Below, in pieces: positions 19,640 through 28,860 of a stretch of DNA of 33,645 bases. The translations under genes were made by a program, and so were the position numbers. The DNA lies in contig CAMLJR010000008.1 of assembly GCA_946480345.1 (NCBI GenBank), positions 1-33,645 of the forward strand, in the 5' to 3' direction. This DNA is from an uncultured Spongiibacteraceae bacterium (lineage in GTDB: Bacteria; Pseudomonadota; Gammaproteobacteria; Pseudomonadales; CAMLJR01). Below the pieces are notes generated by a model. That model did no database searches. It was not told where the DNA came from and saw nothing but the letters and a program-made list of their open reading frames with translations. How positions within the stretch are numbered: the first letter of the stretch is position 1; every line of letters begins with the position of its first letter.

Positions 19640-22600
19640 GGCGCGTCTGCCAGCGGAAAATGTTTTTTCCGCCAGACTGCTGCGCGCCGACCAAGCCGGT
19701 CGAACGCGAGATAAATCACCGGCGTCGTGAACAACGTCAGCACCTGACTAACCAGCAGACCGCCCACCATCGTCAGACCGAGCGGCTGCCGTAATTCGGA
19801 ACCGACACCGCTGCCGAGCATCAACGGCAATGCACCTAACAATGCGGCCATCGTCGTCATCAGGATCGGCCGAAAGCGCAGCAGACACGCTTCGTAAATC
19901 GCTTCTTCGGGCGACTTACCCTGCTCGCGCTCAGCTTCGAGCGCGAAGTCGATCATCATGATGGCGTTCTTTTTGACGATACCGATCAACAACACGATAC
20001 CGATAATCGCAATGACGCTGAGATCGTTGCGCGATAGCAGCAGAGCGAGCAATGCGCCGATACCTGCCGACGGCAGTGTCGAGAGAATCGTGATCGGATG
20101 GATGTAGCTCTCGTACAACACGCCCAGCACGATATACATCGTCACGATCGCAGCGATGACCAACAGCAGCTCATTGCTGAGCGCGGCGCGAAATGCCGAA
20201 GCCGCACCGGCAAACTCGGTTTGCACACTGAGCGGAACGTGTAACCGCTCCCGCAATCGGTCGATGTTTTTTACTGCGTCACCCAGCGACGCGCGCTCAG
20301 CGAGATTGAACGAAATCGTCGCCGCCGGAAATTGTTGTTCGTGATTGATGACCAGCGCGGTCGCGCGCTCGGATACGGTTGCAATCGCGCTCAACGGAAT
20401 TTGCTCGCCTGTGGTCGACGGCACATAGAGGTCGCGTAACGATTCCGGTCCGCGCTGAAACGACGGCGCGGCTTCGAGCACGACACGATATTGATTCGAC
20501 TGCGTGAAAATAGTCGAAATCAAACGCTGACCGAAGGCGTTGTACAACGCATTGCTCACCTCGGCGACGGTGACACCGAGGCGCGCTGCCGCTGCGCGAT
20601 CGATATCGACATACGCTTCAGCGCCCTGGTTTTGAAAATCGCTGGTGACATCGGCCAGTTCGGGCAACTCGCGCATCGCGGTTAAAAGTTTCGGTACCCA
20701 CTCCGCCAGCTCGTCGCTATTCGCGTCCTGCACGGTCATCTGATACTGCGTGCGACTCACCCGATCGTCGATCGTTAAATCCTGTATAGGCTGCATGAAT
20801 AAGGTAATGCCCGGCACTTCGGCTACGGCGGTCTGCAAGCGGCGAATAATGGTTTGCGCATTGTCGTCGCGATCGGCATGCGGTTTCAGATTGATCAGCA
20901 TGCGGCCGCTATTCAACGTCGCGTTGGTGCCATCGATACCTATAAAAGAAGAAAGACTCGCCACCGCTGGATCGCGCAGGATTACATCGGCCAATTTTTG
21001 CTGACGCTCAGCCATCGCCGTAAATGAAATCGACTGCGGCGCTTCGGATATTGCCTGAATTACGCCGGTATCCTGCGGCGGAAAAAATCCTTTCGGTACC
21101 CACACAGCAAGCAATGCAGTCAACGCGATAGTGGCGAACACCACCCACAAGGTCTGGCGCTGACGCTGCAATACCCACTGCAACCAGATGCCGTAGCGCG
21201 CAATCAAACGATCGATCCATGCACCCGCTTCACGATAAAAACGGCTTTGCCGTTCCTCGGGAATATGACGCAGCATTTTGGCGCACAACATCGGCGTCAA
21301 CGTCAGCGAAACGACACCGGAAATTAAAATCGCCACCGCCAGCGTAATCGCGAATTCACGGAACAGCCGACCGATGACATCGCCCATGAACAACAGCGGG
21401 ATCAGTACCGCAATCAGCGATAACGTCAGCGAGATAATCGTGAATGCGATTTGTCGCGAACCTTTCAGCGCCGCCTGTAACGGCGATTCGCCTTTTTCTA
21501 TATAACGCGAAATATTTTCGATCACGACGATTGCATCGTCGACGACAAAGCCCGTTGAAATTGTCAGCGCCATCAGCGTCAGGTTATTGATGCTGAAGCC
21601 GGCGAGATACATGACACCGAACGTGCCGACAATCGACAGCGGCACCGCGAAACTGGGAATGATCGTCGCCGGCAGATTGCGCAGAAATAAAAAGATCACC
21701 GCAACGACTAGCGCCACCGCGAGCATTAATTCGAATTGCACATCGTGCACCGACGCGCGAATTGTCGTGGTGCGATCGGTGAGGACCGTGACATCGACCG
21801 CAGCCGGCAATGCCGCGCGCAATTCGGGCAGCAATTGCTGCACGCGGTCGGCCACCGCAATCACATTCGCGCCGGGCTGGCGCTGAATATTCAGAATCAC
21901 TGCCGGCGTGCGATCCGCCCAGGCGGCGAGACGCACGTTTTCGGCGGCATCGACAGTCGAGGCGACATCGGCCAGACGAATCGGCGCGTTATTGCGATAG
22001 GCGATCACCAGATCGCGATATTCATCGGCAGAACGCAATTGCGAATTCGCATCGATGGTCGAGGCCCGCGTGGGGCCATCGAAATTGCCTTTCGCCTGAT
22101 GCGAATTGGCGTTGCCGATCGCTGTGCGCACATCATCGATGCTGAGCCCGTAAGCGGTGAGCGCCTGTGGATTAACTTGAATGCGCACCGCCGGTCGCTG
22201 GCCGCCGCTGATACTGACCAGACCGACGCCAGATACCTGTGAAATTTTTTGCGCAATGCGCGTATCGACCAGATCGACAAGCTTGGTCAGCGGGAATGTT
22301 TTGGACGCAATCGCAATAGTCAGAATCGGCGCATCGGCCGGATTCACTTTGCTGTAAATCGGCGGCGTCGGTAAATCGTCGGGCAACAAACTCGACGCGG
22401 CATTAATCGCGGCCTGCACTTGTTGCTCGGCTACATCGAGACTTAATTCGAGATTGAATTGCAGCGTGATCACCGACGCGCCGCCGGAACTTTGCGACGA
22501 CATACGGTTAAGGCCGGGCATCTGGCCGAATTGGCGCTCAAGCGGTGCAGTGACAGTCGATGTCATCACATCGGGACTTGCACCGGGATATAACGTCACC

Positions 22601-22740
22601 ACTTGAATGGTCGGGTAATCGACTTCAGGCAACGCCGACAACGGTAATTGTTTGTAGCTAATCAGCCCCGCCAGCAAAATTGCCACCATCAATAACGAGG
22701 TGGCGACGGGCCGCAGAATAAATAGCCGCGAGGGATTCAT
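19636..22740 (-). CDS. mdtB: RND efflux pump subunit, MdtB/MuxB type
   Basis: 1034-residue AcrB-superfamily pump, the partner of the MdtC-like protein. N terminus [19 protein letters not shown] and [19 protein letters not shown] are characteristic. Asp401-Asp402 in [21 protein letters not shown] and the TM10 Lys in [21 protein letters not shown] show that this subunit, like its partner, keeps the proton-relay residues. Twelve membrane spans and two large periplasmic loops, full length. ATGA overlaps at both ends couple it to the fusion protein upstream and the second pump downstream. Order fusion-protein, MdtB, MdtC, channel is that of muxABC-opmB. Substrates in known systems include bile salts, novobiocin and other compounds; not deducible here. 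Confidence 0.93.
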   Translation of the reverse strand: MNPSRLFILRPVATSLLMVAILLAGLISYKQLPLSALPEVDYPTIQVVTLYPGASPDVMTSTVTAPLERQFGQMPGLNRMSSQSSGGASVITLQFNLELSLDVAEQQVQAAINAASSLLPDDLPTPPIYSKVNPADAPILTIAIASKTFPLTKLVDLVDTRIAQKISQVSGVGLVSISGGQRPAVRIQVNPQALTAYGLSIDDVRTAIGNANSHQAKGNFDGPTRASTIDANSQLRSADEYRDLVIAYRNNAPIRLADVASTVDAAENVRLAAWADRTPAVILNIQRQPGANVIAVADRVQQLLPELRAALPAAVDVTVLTDRTTTIRASVHDVQFELMLAVALVVAVIFLFLRNLPATIIPSFAVPLSIVGTFGVMYLAGFSINNLTLMALTISTGFVVDDAIVVIENISRYIEKGESPLQAALKGSRQIAFTIISLTLSLIAVLIPLLFMGDVIGRLFREFAITLAVAILISGVVSLTLTPMLCAKMLRHIPEERQSRFYREAGAWIDRLIARYGIWLQWVLQRQRQTLWVVFATIALTALLAVWVPKGFFPPQDTGVIQAISEAPQSISFTAMAERQQKLADVILRDPAVASLSSFIGIDGTNATLNSGRMLINLKPHADRDDNAQTIIRRLQTAVAEVPGITLFMQPIQDLTIDDRVSRTQYQMTVQDANSDELAEWVPKLLTAMRELPELADVTSDFQNQGAEAYVDIDRAAAARLGVTVAEVSNALYNAFGQRLISTIFTQSNQYRVVLEAAPSFQRGPESLRDLYVPSTTGEQIPLSAIATVSERATALVINHEQQFPAATISFNLAERASLGDAVKNIDRLRERLHVPLSVQTEFAGAASAFRAALSNELLLVIAAIVTMYIVLGVLYESYIHPITILSTLPSAGIGALLALLLSRNDLSVIAIIGIVLLIGIVKKNAIMMIDFALEAEREQGKSPEEAIYEACLLRFRPILMTTMAALLGALPLMLGSGVGSELRQPLGLTMVGGLLVSQVLTLFTTPVIYLAFDRLGRRAAVWRKKHFPLADAP

Positions 22741-23951
22741 GGTGCCTTCCGCTCGCGTTTTTTACGATGCTCGCCCGCAGGCGGCGCCTGCTGCTCGCTC
22801 GGTGCGGAGACACCATCGCGCACCACCGGCTCGATCGCACTGCCGTCGCGTAACTTATCGAGCCCCGCGATAACGACTTCATCACCCGGTTTGACGCCCT
22901 CTTCGATGACGACTCGATCGCTCTCGGTATCGCCGACTTTCACCGTGCGCAAGGCCACTGTGTTATCCGGCTGCACCATATAAACAAAATTGTTTTGCGC
23001 GCCGCGTTGCACTGCGTTCACTGGCAGCAACACGACATCGCGCAGCGTTTCGATCTGCATACGCACGTTGACGAATTGATTCGGAAACAGCGCACTGTCC
23101 TGATTCGCGAATTGCGCCTTTACCTTCACCGTACCGGTCGTGGTGTCGATCTGATTGTCGACGGTGAGTAACACCCCGCTCGCCAGCTTCAATTTACGCT
23201 CGCGGTCGTAAGCATCGACGGTTAGCGCCGCTTTGCCGTTCAGTTTTTGCATCAGGCGCGGCAGATTATCCTCGGGCAGCGTGAACACGACGTTGATCGG
23301 CTGTACCTGCGCGATCGAGACGATGCCAGTGGCGTCCGAGCTGTGCACGATATTGCCTGGATCGACTTGTCGCAGACCGACGCGCCCGCTCGCCGGCGCA
23401 GTAATTTTTGCGTAACTCAATTGCAGTCTCGCGTCCTCGACGGCACCGCGATCCACTTTGACATTGCCTTCGTACTGCAACACCAGCGCTTCCTGGGCAG
23501 CCACTTGCTGCTGCGCAATCGAATCCTGCGACCATAAAGTGCGATAGCGTTCGAGATCGAGCTGCGCATTTTTCAATAACGCGTTATCGCGTGCGAGCTG
23601 CCCTTCGGCTTGCATCAATTGCACTTGGAACTCACGTGGATCGATTTCCGCGAGCAAATCGCCGGCCTTCACATTCTGGCCTTCGCGAAAATGCACACGC
23701 AGCAATTCGCCATCGACGCGGCTGCGAACCAGCACGTTGTTCGCGGGTATCGCGGTACCCAATCCATTCAGAAATAATTTTAATTCGCCTTTTACCGCTT
23801 TGGCGGTAGCGACGGGAATGGGTCGAGTCTGCGGACCGTCATGCGAGCTGTCGCCGCCCCAAAAAATTTTGACGCCGATCGCGCCAATAATTAACACAAC
23901 GACCCATAACCATCGGTTCGATAATAATTTTTTGGGCGAGATCCGCGCCAT
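22737..23951 (-). CDS. mdtA: RND efflux membrane fusion protein, MdtA/MuxA type
   Basis: 404 residues from ATG 23951, which has GGAG five bases upstream; an upstream in-frame ATG at 24005 adds 18 unsupported residues. A single N-terminal membrane anchor (about 13-32) with no lipobox, then the HlyD/biotinyl-lipoyl-like core ([18 protein letters not shown] and [19 protein letters not shown] halves), an alpha-hairpin with [17 protein letters not shown] and [11 protein letters not shown], a beta-barrel and a membrane-proximal domain. The C-terminal tail is Lys/Arg/Pro rich ([10 protein letters not shown]). It bridges the pumps to the outer-membrane channel. First gene of the minus-strand operon, transcribed away from the glycosyltransferase operon across a shared regulatory region. 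Confidence 0.94.
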   Translation of the reverse strand: MARISPKKLLSNRWLWVVVLIIGAIGVKIFWGGDSSHDGPQTRPIPVATAKAVKGELKLFLNGLGTAIPANNVLVRSRVDGELLRVHFREGQNVKAGDLLAEIDPREFQVQLMQAEGQLARDNALLKNAQLDLERYRTLWSQDSIAQQQVAAQEALVLQYEGNVKVDRGAVEDARLQLSYAKITAPASGRVGLRQVDPGNIVHSSDATGIVSIAQVQPINVVFTLPEDNLPRLMQKLNGKAALTVDAYDRERKLKLASGVLLTVDNQIDTTTGTVKVKAQFANQDSALFPNQFVNVRMQIETLRDVVLLPVNAVQRGAQNNFVYMVQPDNTVALRTVKVGDTESDRVVIEEGVKPGDEVVIAGLDKLRDGSAIEPVVRDGVSAPSEQQAPPAGEHRKKRERKAP

Positions 23952-24034
23952 ATACACTCCGCGTTCAATAAACGGCTCGCGATAACGGCGAGCGTTCCAG
24001 TTCATTCAAACCGCATTGTTCATCAAGCAGCGAA

Positions 24035-24059
24035 TGTATATTGAGGAAAATTTGAGGAA
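24035..24059 (-). promoter_or_regulatory. Direct-repeat operator and -10-like box before the efflux operon
   Basis: TTGAGGAA occurs at 24041-24048 and again at 24052-24059, exactly 11 bases apart, one helical turn. On the minus strand the pair reads TTCCTCAA twice and lies directly upstream of a TATACA (24035-24040) that could be the -10 of the efflux operon, about 84 bases before its start codon. No good -35 is present, which fits a promoter needing an activator. Eleven-base tandem half-sites are the usual target of OmpR/PhoB-type regulators. The regulator is not in this window. This is inference from spacing only. Confidence 0.45.
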
Positions 24060-24080
24060 TCCCATTCGCCGACCAAGCAT

Positions 24081-24097
24081 TAAGGTTGAGCTAAGGT
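24081..24097 (+). promoter_or_regulatory. Second direct-repeat operator in the divergent region
   Basis: TAAGGT at 24081-24086 and TAAGGT at 24092-24097, again with an 11-base period (TAAGGT-N5-TAAGGT). The layout resembles the tandem half-sites bound by PmrA-like regulators (TTAAG-N6-CTAAG is readable here), although the second half departs from the published consensus. A GATAAT at 24133-24138 could serve as the -10 of the GT39 operon, about 36 bases downstream. It lies between the efflux and glycosyltransferase operons and could control either or both. Confidence 0.4.
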
Positions 24098-24170
24098 CTA
24101 GCGGTGATACTAGGCAAAAGCGCGCAATTCGCGATAATGCATCCGCCCAACCCAGAGCCGGTTTTTTTCA

Positions 24171-25676
24171 ATGCTGACATCAATAAATAAAAAGCTGTTG
24201 TGGTTCATATTGTTACTCCTGTTAATCGTGCGCTTGATTTGCAATGCGGTCGTTCCTTTAGCAGACACCACCGAGGCACGTTACGCCGAAATAGCCCGAA
24301 AAATGGTTGAGACTGGCAATTGGATCACGCCCCAGCACGATTACGGCGTTCCATTCTGGGCAAAGCCGCCGCTATCGACATGGCTATCGGCACTGAGCAT
24401 TAAACTATTCGGCGCGAACGAATTCGCGACCCGACTCCCCTCTTTAATCGTCAGCATCGCGTTACTCGTGCTCGTTTGGCGCTGGGTGGAAGCCCGGCGC
24501 GGCCGCGATTTCGCACTGATGACAACCGCAGTGCTGGCCAGCATGGGATTATTTTTCATTGCCAGCGGCGCAGTGATGACCGACGCGAGTCTGGCATTTT
24601 GCACCACGCTCGGGATGATCGCGTTTTGGCAGGCACTGCATTCGTCGGCGCGCTATTGGGGGTATTTATTTTTTGCCAGCCTGGGTCTGGGCTTACTGGC
24701 AAAAGGTCCGCTGGTAGGCGTGCTGACTTTTTTGCCGATTCTGCCGTGGATCGCGCTTCGTAAAAATTGGTTACAGGTTTGGCGCGTGTTGCCGTGGTTT
24801 CGCGGGTCGGCGTTGATGCTGGCGATTGCGGCGCCGTGGTACGCGATAGCCGAATATAAAACGCCAGGGTTTCTCGCGTATTTTTTTATCGGCGAGCATA
24901 TCGATCGCTTTCTGGATTCGGGTTGGAACGGCGACAAGTATGGTCATGCGCATGCGCAACCGTTCGGCATGATATGGGCATTCTGGCTGCTGTCGGCACT
25001 GCCCTGGTCATTCGTATTACTCGCCAAAGCACCGACGCTAATTCAGCGCTGGCGCCAGTGGAACGATGACGACGACGGTTTTATCGGTTATCTGCTGTTT
25101 TGGTCGCTGATGACGATGGTACTTTTTACCTTCGCCGACAACATGATCTGGACGTATACGCTGCCGGCACTACCCGCGTTCGCGATATTGCTGGTCGAAA
25201 TATTTCGCCGCCTCGATAGCAAACCGGTACGTGCGCCAATACTCGCTCTCACATTATTTACGCCGATCATTTTATTGGGGCTGGCGGAGGCGTACACCGG
25301 CAATCGCTATCAGCTGGTCAAACCCTCGCAAAAGCAAACCGCCGAGTATTATTTGAAAGCGCGCAGTTCCGATAACGATGGGCTCTATTACTACCGCCGC
25401 CGTTATTATTCGGCCGAGTTTTACTCGGAAGGCCGCGCCAGAGAAATAGAGGCCGCAGATGTGGGGACACTGCTAGCCAATAGCACTGAAGATTTCCTCG
25501 TCATCAAAAAGAAGGAACTAGCGAAAATGATGCCGAACGTGCGCGCTCATTTCGCGCCAGTGGATGAGTTTGGCTACTTCGTTGTGTTGAAAGAGATGCC
25601 GCTGAAAAATGTCGCTCTTTCTAACGCTTGCGCCGAGAAGAACGGACAGTTATGTTCGCGCCAGCAACACAATTGA
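24171..25676 (+). CDS. GT39-family lipid-linked glycosyltransferase (ArnT/PMT-like)
   Basis: 501 residues with about eleven membrane spans. Near the N terminus, after the first span, comes the diagnostic periplasmic loop DTTEARYAEIARKMVETGNW (32-51) and VPFWAKPPLSTWLSALSIKLFG (60-81), as in ArnT and other GT-C dolichyl-phosphate-mannose-type transferases. Glu35 matches the catalytic acid position. The enzyme should transfer a sugar from an undecaprenyl-phosphate carrier to a periplasmic acceptor (lipid A, glycan or protein). The other arn genes are absent here, so aminoarabinose is not assured. The ATG at 24171 has no good Shine-Dalgarno. It is the first gene of a four-gene plus-strand operon. 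Confidence 0.9.
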   Translation: MLTSINKKLLWFILLLLLIVRLICNAVVPLADTTEARYAEIARKMVETGNWITPQHDYGVPFWAKPPLSTWLSALSIKLFGANEFATRLPSLIVSIALLVLVWRWVEARRGRDFALMTTAVLASMGLFFIASGAVMTDASLAFCTTLGMIAFWQALHSSARYWGYLFFASLGLGLLAKGPLVGVLTFLPILPWIALRKNWLQVWRVLPWFRGSALMLAIAAPWYAIAEYKTPGFLAYFFIGEHIDRFLDSGWNGDKYGHAHAQPFGMIWAFWLLSALPWSFVLLAKAPTLIQRWRQWNDDDDGFIGYLLFWSLMTMVLFTFADNMIWTYTLPALPAFAILLVEIFRRLDSKPVRAPILALTLFTPIILLGLAEAYTGNRYQLVKPSQKQTAEYYLKARSSDNDGLYYYRRRYYSAEFYSEGRAREIEAADVGTLLANSTEDFLVIKKKELAKMMPNVRAHFAPVDEFGYFVVLKEMPLKNVALSNACAEKNGQLCSRQQHN

Positions 25677-25686
25677 CGAGAATCGT

Positions 25687-26676
25687 ATGTCACACAGCTC
25701 CGCGCCAGCCGTCGCGATCCGACCGCATTTGCATGAGGTAACGATCTCATGCGTTATTCCCGCCTATAACGAAGCCGAAAACCTACGCATTTTAGTGCCA
25801 CGTTTGACTGAAACCCTTCGTCAATTAACGCAGCGTGCAGAAATCATCATCGTCGACGACGGCAGTACCGATCACACGGCGGCCACCGCGGCAATGCTCG
25901 CTGCCGATTACCCAGTGAAGTGTATTTTCCTCTCGCGCAACTTCGGCAAGGAAGCTGCGCTCACCGCCGGCATTCACGCGACATCGGGCGATGTTGTCGT
26001 GCTGATCGATTCTGATCTGCAACATCCGGTCACGATGATTCCGGTGTTCTTCGAGAAATGGCGCCAAGGCTACGAAATGGTTTACGGCGTGCGGGCCAAT
26101 CGCGACGACGAAGGCTTTCTCAAGCGACATCTGACCAGCAGCTTTTACAAATTATTACGGCAAGCCTCGCGCATTCCGATCGAGCCGGACGCAGGCGATT
26201 TCCGGCTGCTCGATCGCAAAGTTGTCGATTCGCTGAAATCGCTGCCCGAACGCAGTCGTTTCATGAAAGGGCTGTATGCGTGGGTCGGTTACAAAAGCAT
26301 TGGCATTCCGTTTCAGGTCGAAGAGCGGCGTATCGGACGCACTACATTCAATTACCGGCGGCTCACCCGACTCGCGGTTGCCGGCATCGTCGGCTTCAGC
26401 GAATTGCCATTGCGAATATCCGCAGTGGTCGGTGTCAGCATTTCGCTGTTAGCGATCATCTACGGTATTTACGAGGCTACGCGCGCACTGATTTTCGGTG
26501 CCGACGTTCCCGGTTGGGCCACATTGGTGGTCGCAATTACGTTTCTGAATGGAATTCAGTTAATGGCGATCGGCGTGCTGGGCGAATACACCGCACGTAT
26601 CTTCAACGAAGTGAAAGGCCGGCCGAATTACATCATTGCGCGCCGTATCGGCTTCGACGACGAGTCCGGTGCATGA
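25687..26676 (+). CDS. GT2 polyprenyl-phosphate glycosyltransferase (GtrB/DPM1-like)
   Basis: 329 residues from ATG 25687, ten bases after the GT39 stop. A longer in-frame start inside the GT39 gene (25609) is rejected because the extra residues do not resemble the family. GT-A fold motifs: CVIPAYNEAENL (22-33), IVDDGSTD (55-62), SRNFGKEAALTAG (83-95) and the metal-binding DSDLQHP (108-114). The C-terminal region has two membrane spans (about 245-265 and 278-300) as in GtrB/ArnC relatives. It should load a nucleotide sugar onto undecaprenyl phosphate at the cytoplasmic face, giving the donor for the GT39 enzyme upstream. Confidence 0.93.
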   Translation: MSHSSAPAVAIRPHLHEVTISCVIPAYNEAENLRILVPRLTETLRQLTQRAEIIIVDDGSTDHTAATAAMLAADYPVKCIFLSRNFGKEAALTAGIHATSGDVVVLIDSDLQHPVTMIPVFFEKWRQGYEMVYGVRANRDDEGFLKRHLTSSFYKLLRQASRIPIEPDAGDFRLLDRKVVDSLKSLPERSRFMKGLYAWVGYKSIGIPFQVEERRIGRTTFNYRRLTRLAVAGIVGFSELPLRISAVVGVSISLLAIIYGIYEATRALIFGADVPGWATLVVAITFLNGIQLMAIGVLGEYTARIFNEVKGRPNYIIARRIGFDDESGA

Positions 26677-27041
26677 TTTCGCAACTGGCTCGTTTCGGCG
26701 TGGTGGGCGTCGGCGCAATGATCGTCCATTGGCTCGTGGTGGTTGCGATTGTGCCGCTCGGTATTCCGGAATTGATCGCCAATGTGATTGGCTTTGGCGT
26801 GGCATTCAATATCAGCTATTTCGGCCATCACTATTGGACTTTCGCGAGTACGGCTGAAACTTTGACGACTTTCAAACGCTTTTTGACGGTGGCGATAACC
26901 AGCTTCATCGTTAACGAATGCCTGTATTCACTCCTCTTGAACTTCACCACGCTCGACTATAAGACGGCGTTGGCCATCGTATTAATCGCGGTAGCGGCGC
27001 TTACGTTCGTGCTCAGCCGGCTCTGGGCGTTTCGGGTTTGA
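26673..27041 (+). CDS. GtrA-family membrane protein (putative lipid-linked sugar flippase)
   Basis: 122 residues with four membrane spans. The start FARFGVVGVGA-type helix (here LARFGVVGVGAMIVHW), the central NVIGFGVAFNISYFGHHYWTF motif and the closing FVLSRLWAFRV are standard GtrA features. GtrA proteins are thought to move undecaprenyl-phosphate-linked glucose or related sugars across the inner membrane. The ATG overlaps the stop of the GT2 gene (ATGA), and its own stop overlaps the next start in the same way. The reading frame is open far upstream inside the GT2 gene, but that extension is arginine-rich and not family-like. GtrA plus a GtrB-like GT2 plus a GT-C transferase make a complete donor-flip-transfer set. 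Confidence 0.93.
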   Translation: MISQLARFGVVGVGAMIVHWLVVVAIVPLGIPELIANVIGFGVAFNISYFGHHYWTFASTAETLTTFKRFLTVAITSFIVNECLYSLLLNFTTLDYKTALAIVLIAVAALTFVLSRLWAFRV

Positions 27042-27841
27042 TGAAGAAAATAATTCTCTGTGCCGATGACTATGGACAGTCTGCTGCCATTAGTCGCGGC
27101 ATTTTCGACCTCGCTGCCGCCGGCCGACTAACCGCCGTAAGTTGCATGACGGAAAGCGCATTCTGGCGGGATTTGAATAATCATCTGCCTGCTTTACGCG
27201 ACAAAATCGACATCGGGCTGCATTTCAATCTCACGCATCCTTTTCCTGATCAATATGCTCCAGTGCAACCCCTCAGCAGGGTTTTACGCGCCTCATTGAT
27301 GGGAAATATCTCGCTCACCAAGGTGAAGCAAACGCTGCATATACAGCTCGATCGGTTCGAACAGGTAATGCAGCAGAGGCCAGACTTTGTCGATGGCCAT
27401 CAACACGTGCATATCTTTCCCAGTATTCGAAAGCTGGTTTTGAGCGAGCTCAAGAATCGTTACGGCGACAAAAAGCCGTATATGCGCGCTGTTAATCCAC
27501 AGCTTTCACTGCAAACCGACGCGTTGAAGATGGCATTTTTAAAACTGCTGGGGCTCGGCTTCGTCACTGCGGCTGCACGTAGCGGCATGCAAACCAATTC
27601 ATCCTTTGCAGGAATCTACTCGTTCCAACCCCAGGCAAATTATTCGACGCTGATGCGCAAATGGCTGCACAGCATTGAGAACAAGGGATTGTTGATGTGC
27701 CATCCCGGGCATCCGGATGACGACGAGAGCGATCCGATTCGCACCGCGCGTCCTCGCGAGCTGGAATTTCTTGGTAGTGAAGCATTCGCCAATCAACTGG
27801 CGGAAGAGCGAGTTCAGCTCGTTCGGTTCAGCGAATTATGA
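27038..27841 (+). CDS. ChbG/HpnK (YdjC-like) family deacetylase
   Basis: 267 residues. Metal-site motifs are visible: CADDYGQS with Asp9-Asp10, GLHFNLT with His61, and DGHQHVH with His120/122/124; MCHPGHPDD lies near the end. The family removes N-acetyl groups from sugars: ChbG acts on chitooligosaccharides and HpnK in hopanoid synthesis. Here it closes an operon with GT39, GT2 and GtrA genes, so the likely substrate is a lipid-linked or transferred N-acetylated sugar, by analogy with deformylation or deacetylation steps in lipid A modification. It starts by ATGA overlap with gtrA. No signal peptide, so it is expected in the cytoplasm. Confidence 0.9.
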   Translation: MMKKIILCADDYGQSAAISRGIFDLAAAGRLTAVSCMTESAFWRDLNNHLPALRDKIDIGLHFNLTHPFPDQYAPVQPLSRVLRASLMGNISLTKVKQTLHIQLDRFEQVMQQRPDFVDGHQHVHIFPSIRKLVLSELKNRYGDKKPYMRAVNPQLSLQTDALKMAFLKLLGLGFVTAAARSGMQTNSSFAGIYSFQPQANYSTLMRKWLHSIENKGLLMCHPGHPDDDESDPIRTARPRELEFLGSEAFANQLAEERVQLVRFSEL

Positions 27842-27894
27842 TGCTTATCGCCGCTTTCAACCTGCACGCAAACAGCTGAGCGCGGCGAAAACCT

Positions 27895-28191
27895 CTACTT
27901 TTCCCGGTCGGAACGATTGAACTGAGCTGTCTGCTCGGCAGTTGCTTCGCGCTGATACAGACGTTTCCATTCCTCGTAAGGCATTCCATATACGCGTTCG
28001 CGTGCCGCGTCATAATCCAGAGAAACACCGTTTTCTGCAGCGGCCGCCATGTACCACTTCGCTAAACAATTGCGGCAAAAACCTGCAAGGTTCATTAAAT
28101 CGATATTCTGAACATCCTTACGGCTATCGAGATGATCGAGTAAACGTCGGAATACAGCTGCTTCGATTGCAATGTTCGATGAGTCATTCAT
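27895..28191 (-). CDS. DUF1244 family small protein
   Basis: 98 residues from ATG 28191, with GGGAG nine bases upstream; a further in-frame ATG at 28245 adds 18 unlikely residues. The sequence is helical and matches the DUF1244 (SMc04008-like) family: FRRLLDHLDSRKDVQNIDLMNLAGFCRNCLAKWY and YGMPYEEWK. The Cys-x-x-Cys in FCRNCLAKWY is the family's conserved core and might bind metal or be redox active; function is unknown. It is a single gene on the minus strand, converging with the deacetylase operon, 53 bases away. Its ribosome-binding region is part of a 15-base repeat found again at 28921-28935. Confidence 0.88.
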   Translation of the reverse strand: MNDSSNIAIEAAVFRRLLDHLDSRKDVQNIDLMNLAGFCRNCLAKWYMAAAAENGVSLDYDAARERVYGMPYEEWKRLYQREATAEQTAQFNRSDREK

Positions 28192-28205
28192 AGTAATTTT
28201 CTCCC
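28191..28205. repeat. 15-base direct repeat, copy 1
   Basis: TAGTAATTTTCTCCC here is identical to 28921-28935, and the two copies flank the Lys/Ala-rich gene about 730 bases apart. On the minus strand this copy is the ribosome-binding site and first base of the DUF1244 start. Identity ends exactly at 15 bases on both sides. A chance match at this distance is unlikely but not excluded. Confidence 0.6.
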
Positions 28206-28339
28206 GAAAAAATGTGACTAAAGCGGATTGGAACGATCGAAACAATTAAAAATATTCGCCCGCATTCAGCCACATTTTATTTTTTACGGCAGTAAAAATA
28301 ATTAACGCTGAAATGAGTGAGCACAAAAAATACAAAATT

Positions 28340-28369
28340 TCTACAAATTTTAAAAATACGACGTATAAT
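28340..28369 (+). promoter_or_regulatory. Sigma-70-type promoter of the Lys/Ala-rich protein gene
   Basis: A perfect TATAAT at 28364-28369, with TCTACA at 28340-28345 (four of six matches to TTGACA) and an 18-base spacer. The region from 28326 to 28357 is a run of phased A and T tracts (ACAAAATTT, ACAAATTTT) that may bend DNA or act as an UP element. Transcription would start near 28376, giving a leader of about 47 bases with AAGGA at 28410-28414, eight bases before ATG 28423. Confidence 0.65.
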
Positions 28370-28422
28370 TGTTGGCGTGTTACTGCACAAATCCACCAAC
28401 TCTACTCACAAGGATTTAATTC

Positions 28423-28854
28423 ATGGCAGCAGCAAAAAAGAAAGCAGTTAAGAAACCAACGGTGGCGGCTCTGGAAAAACAGTTGCAAGCTTTGGAAGCA
28501 AAACTGAAAAAAGCTCGCACTAAACAAGCCGCCGATGAGAAGAAAGCCGCAGCGAAAGCGAAAAAAGCTGACGCTAAAGCTAAAAAAGTAGCTGCAGCAA
28601 AAGCGAAAAAATCCGCCGCCGCAGCGAAAAAAGCCAAGGCAAAAGCAAAAACCAAAGCTAAGCCGAAAGCAAAAGCGAAGACCAAAGCCAAGGCCGCAAC
28701 AAAAGCCCCGGCTGCTAAAAAAGGCCGTCCGGGCCGTCCGAAGAAAGCAGTAGTTGCAAAAGCAAAAGCCAAAACGAAAGCGAAAGCTCCTCGTAAGGCT
28801 CGTGCTAAAGCAGCTCCAGCTACCGGCGCAACTCCGGCTACCAGCGCAGCTTAA
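28423..28854 (+). CDS. Lys/Ala-rich histone H1-like (AlgP-like) protein with AT-hook-like motif
   Basis: 143 residues, almost entirely Lys and Ala after an N-terminal helix (TVAALEKQLQALEAKLKKAR, 13-32, heptad-like). The middle (about 38-98) is AKAK/AAKK-type repeats, then GRPGRPKK (101-108), which resembles an AT-hook, and an Ala/Pro/Thr tail. Bacterial H1-like proteins of this type (AlgP/AlgR3 in Pseudomonas) bind DNA without sequence specificity and affect nucleoid structure or transcription. It lacks the KPAA repeats of AlgP proper. Strong promoter, good ribosome-binding site and a perfect terminator make a single-gene, probably highly expressed unit. The absence of acidic and aromatic residues in the tail agrees with a disordered DNA-binding tail. 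Confidence 0.8.
   Translation: MAAAKKKAVKKPTVAALEKQLQALEAKLKKARTKQAADEKKAAAKAKKADAKAKKVAAAKAKKSAAAAKKAKAKAKTKAKPKAKAKTKAKAATKAPAAKKGRPGRPKKAVVAKAKAKTKAKAPRKARAKAAPATGATPATSAA
28530..28800 (+). repeat. Low-complexity Lys/Ala codon repeat
   Basis: A run of short AAAGC/AAAGCGAAA-type units inside the H1-like gene encoding alternating Lys and Ala. Units are irregular and in frame, so they are coding repeats, prone to slippage-driven length change between strains. Confidence 0.7.
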
Positions 28855-28860
28855 TAGCTC

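Noticed and set aside
26058..26672. Long open frame upstream of gtrA
   Set aside because: It overlaps the GT2 gene in another frame and encodes Arg-rich sequence unlike GtrA; the real start is the ATGA overlap at 26673.
27848..27888. Inverted repeat TCGCCGC...GCGGCGA between the deacetylase and DUF1244 genes
   Set aside because: The loop is 27 bases and no T run follows on either strand, so I do not call a terminator.
28530..28800. Regular short repeats that look array-like
   Set aside because: Units are irregular, in frame and code for Lys/Ala; there are no spacers, so this is not a CRISPR array.
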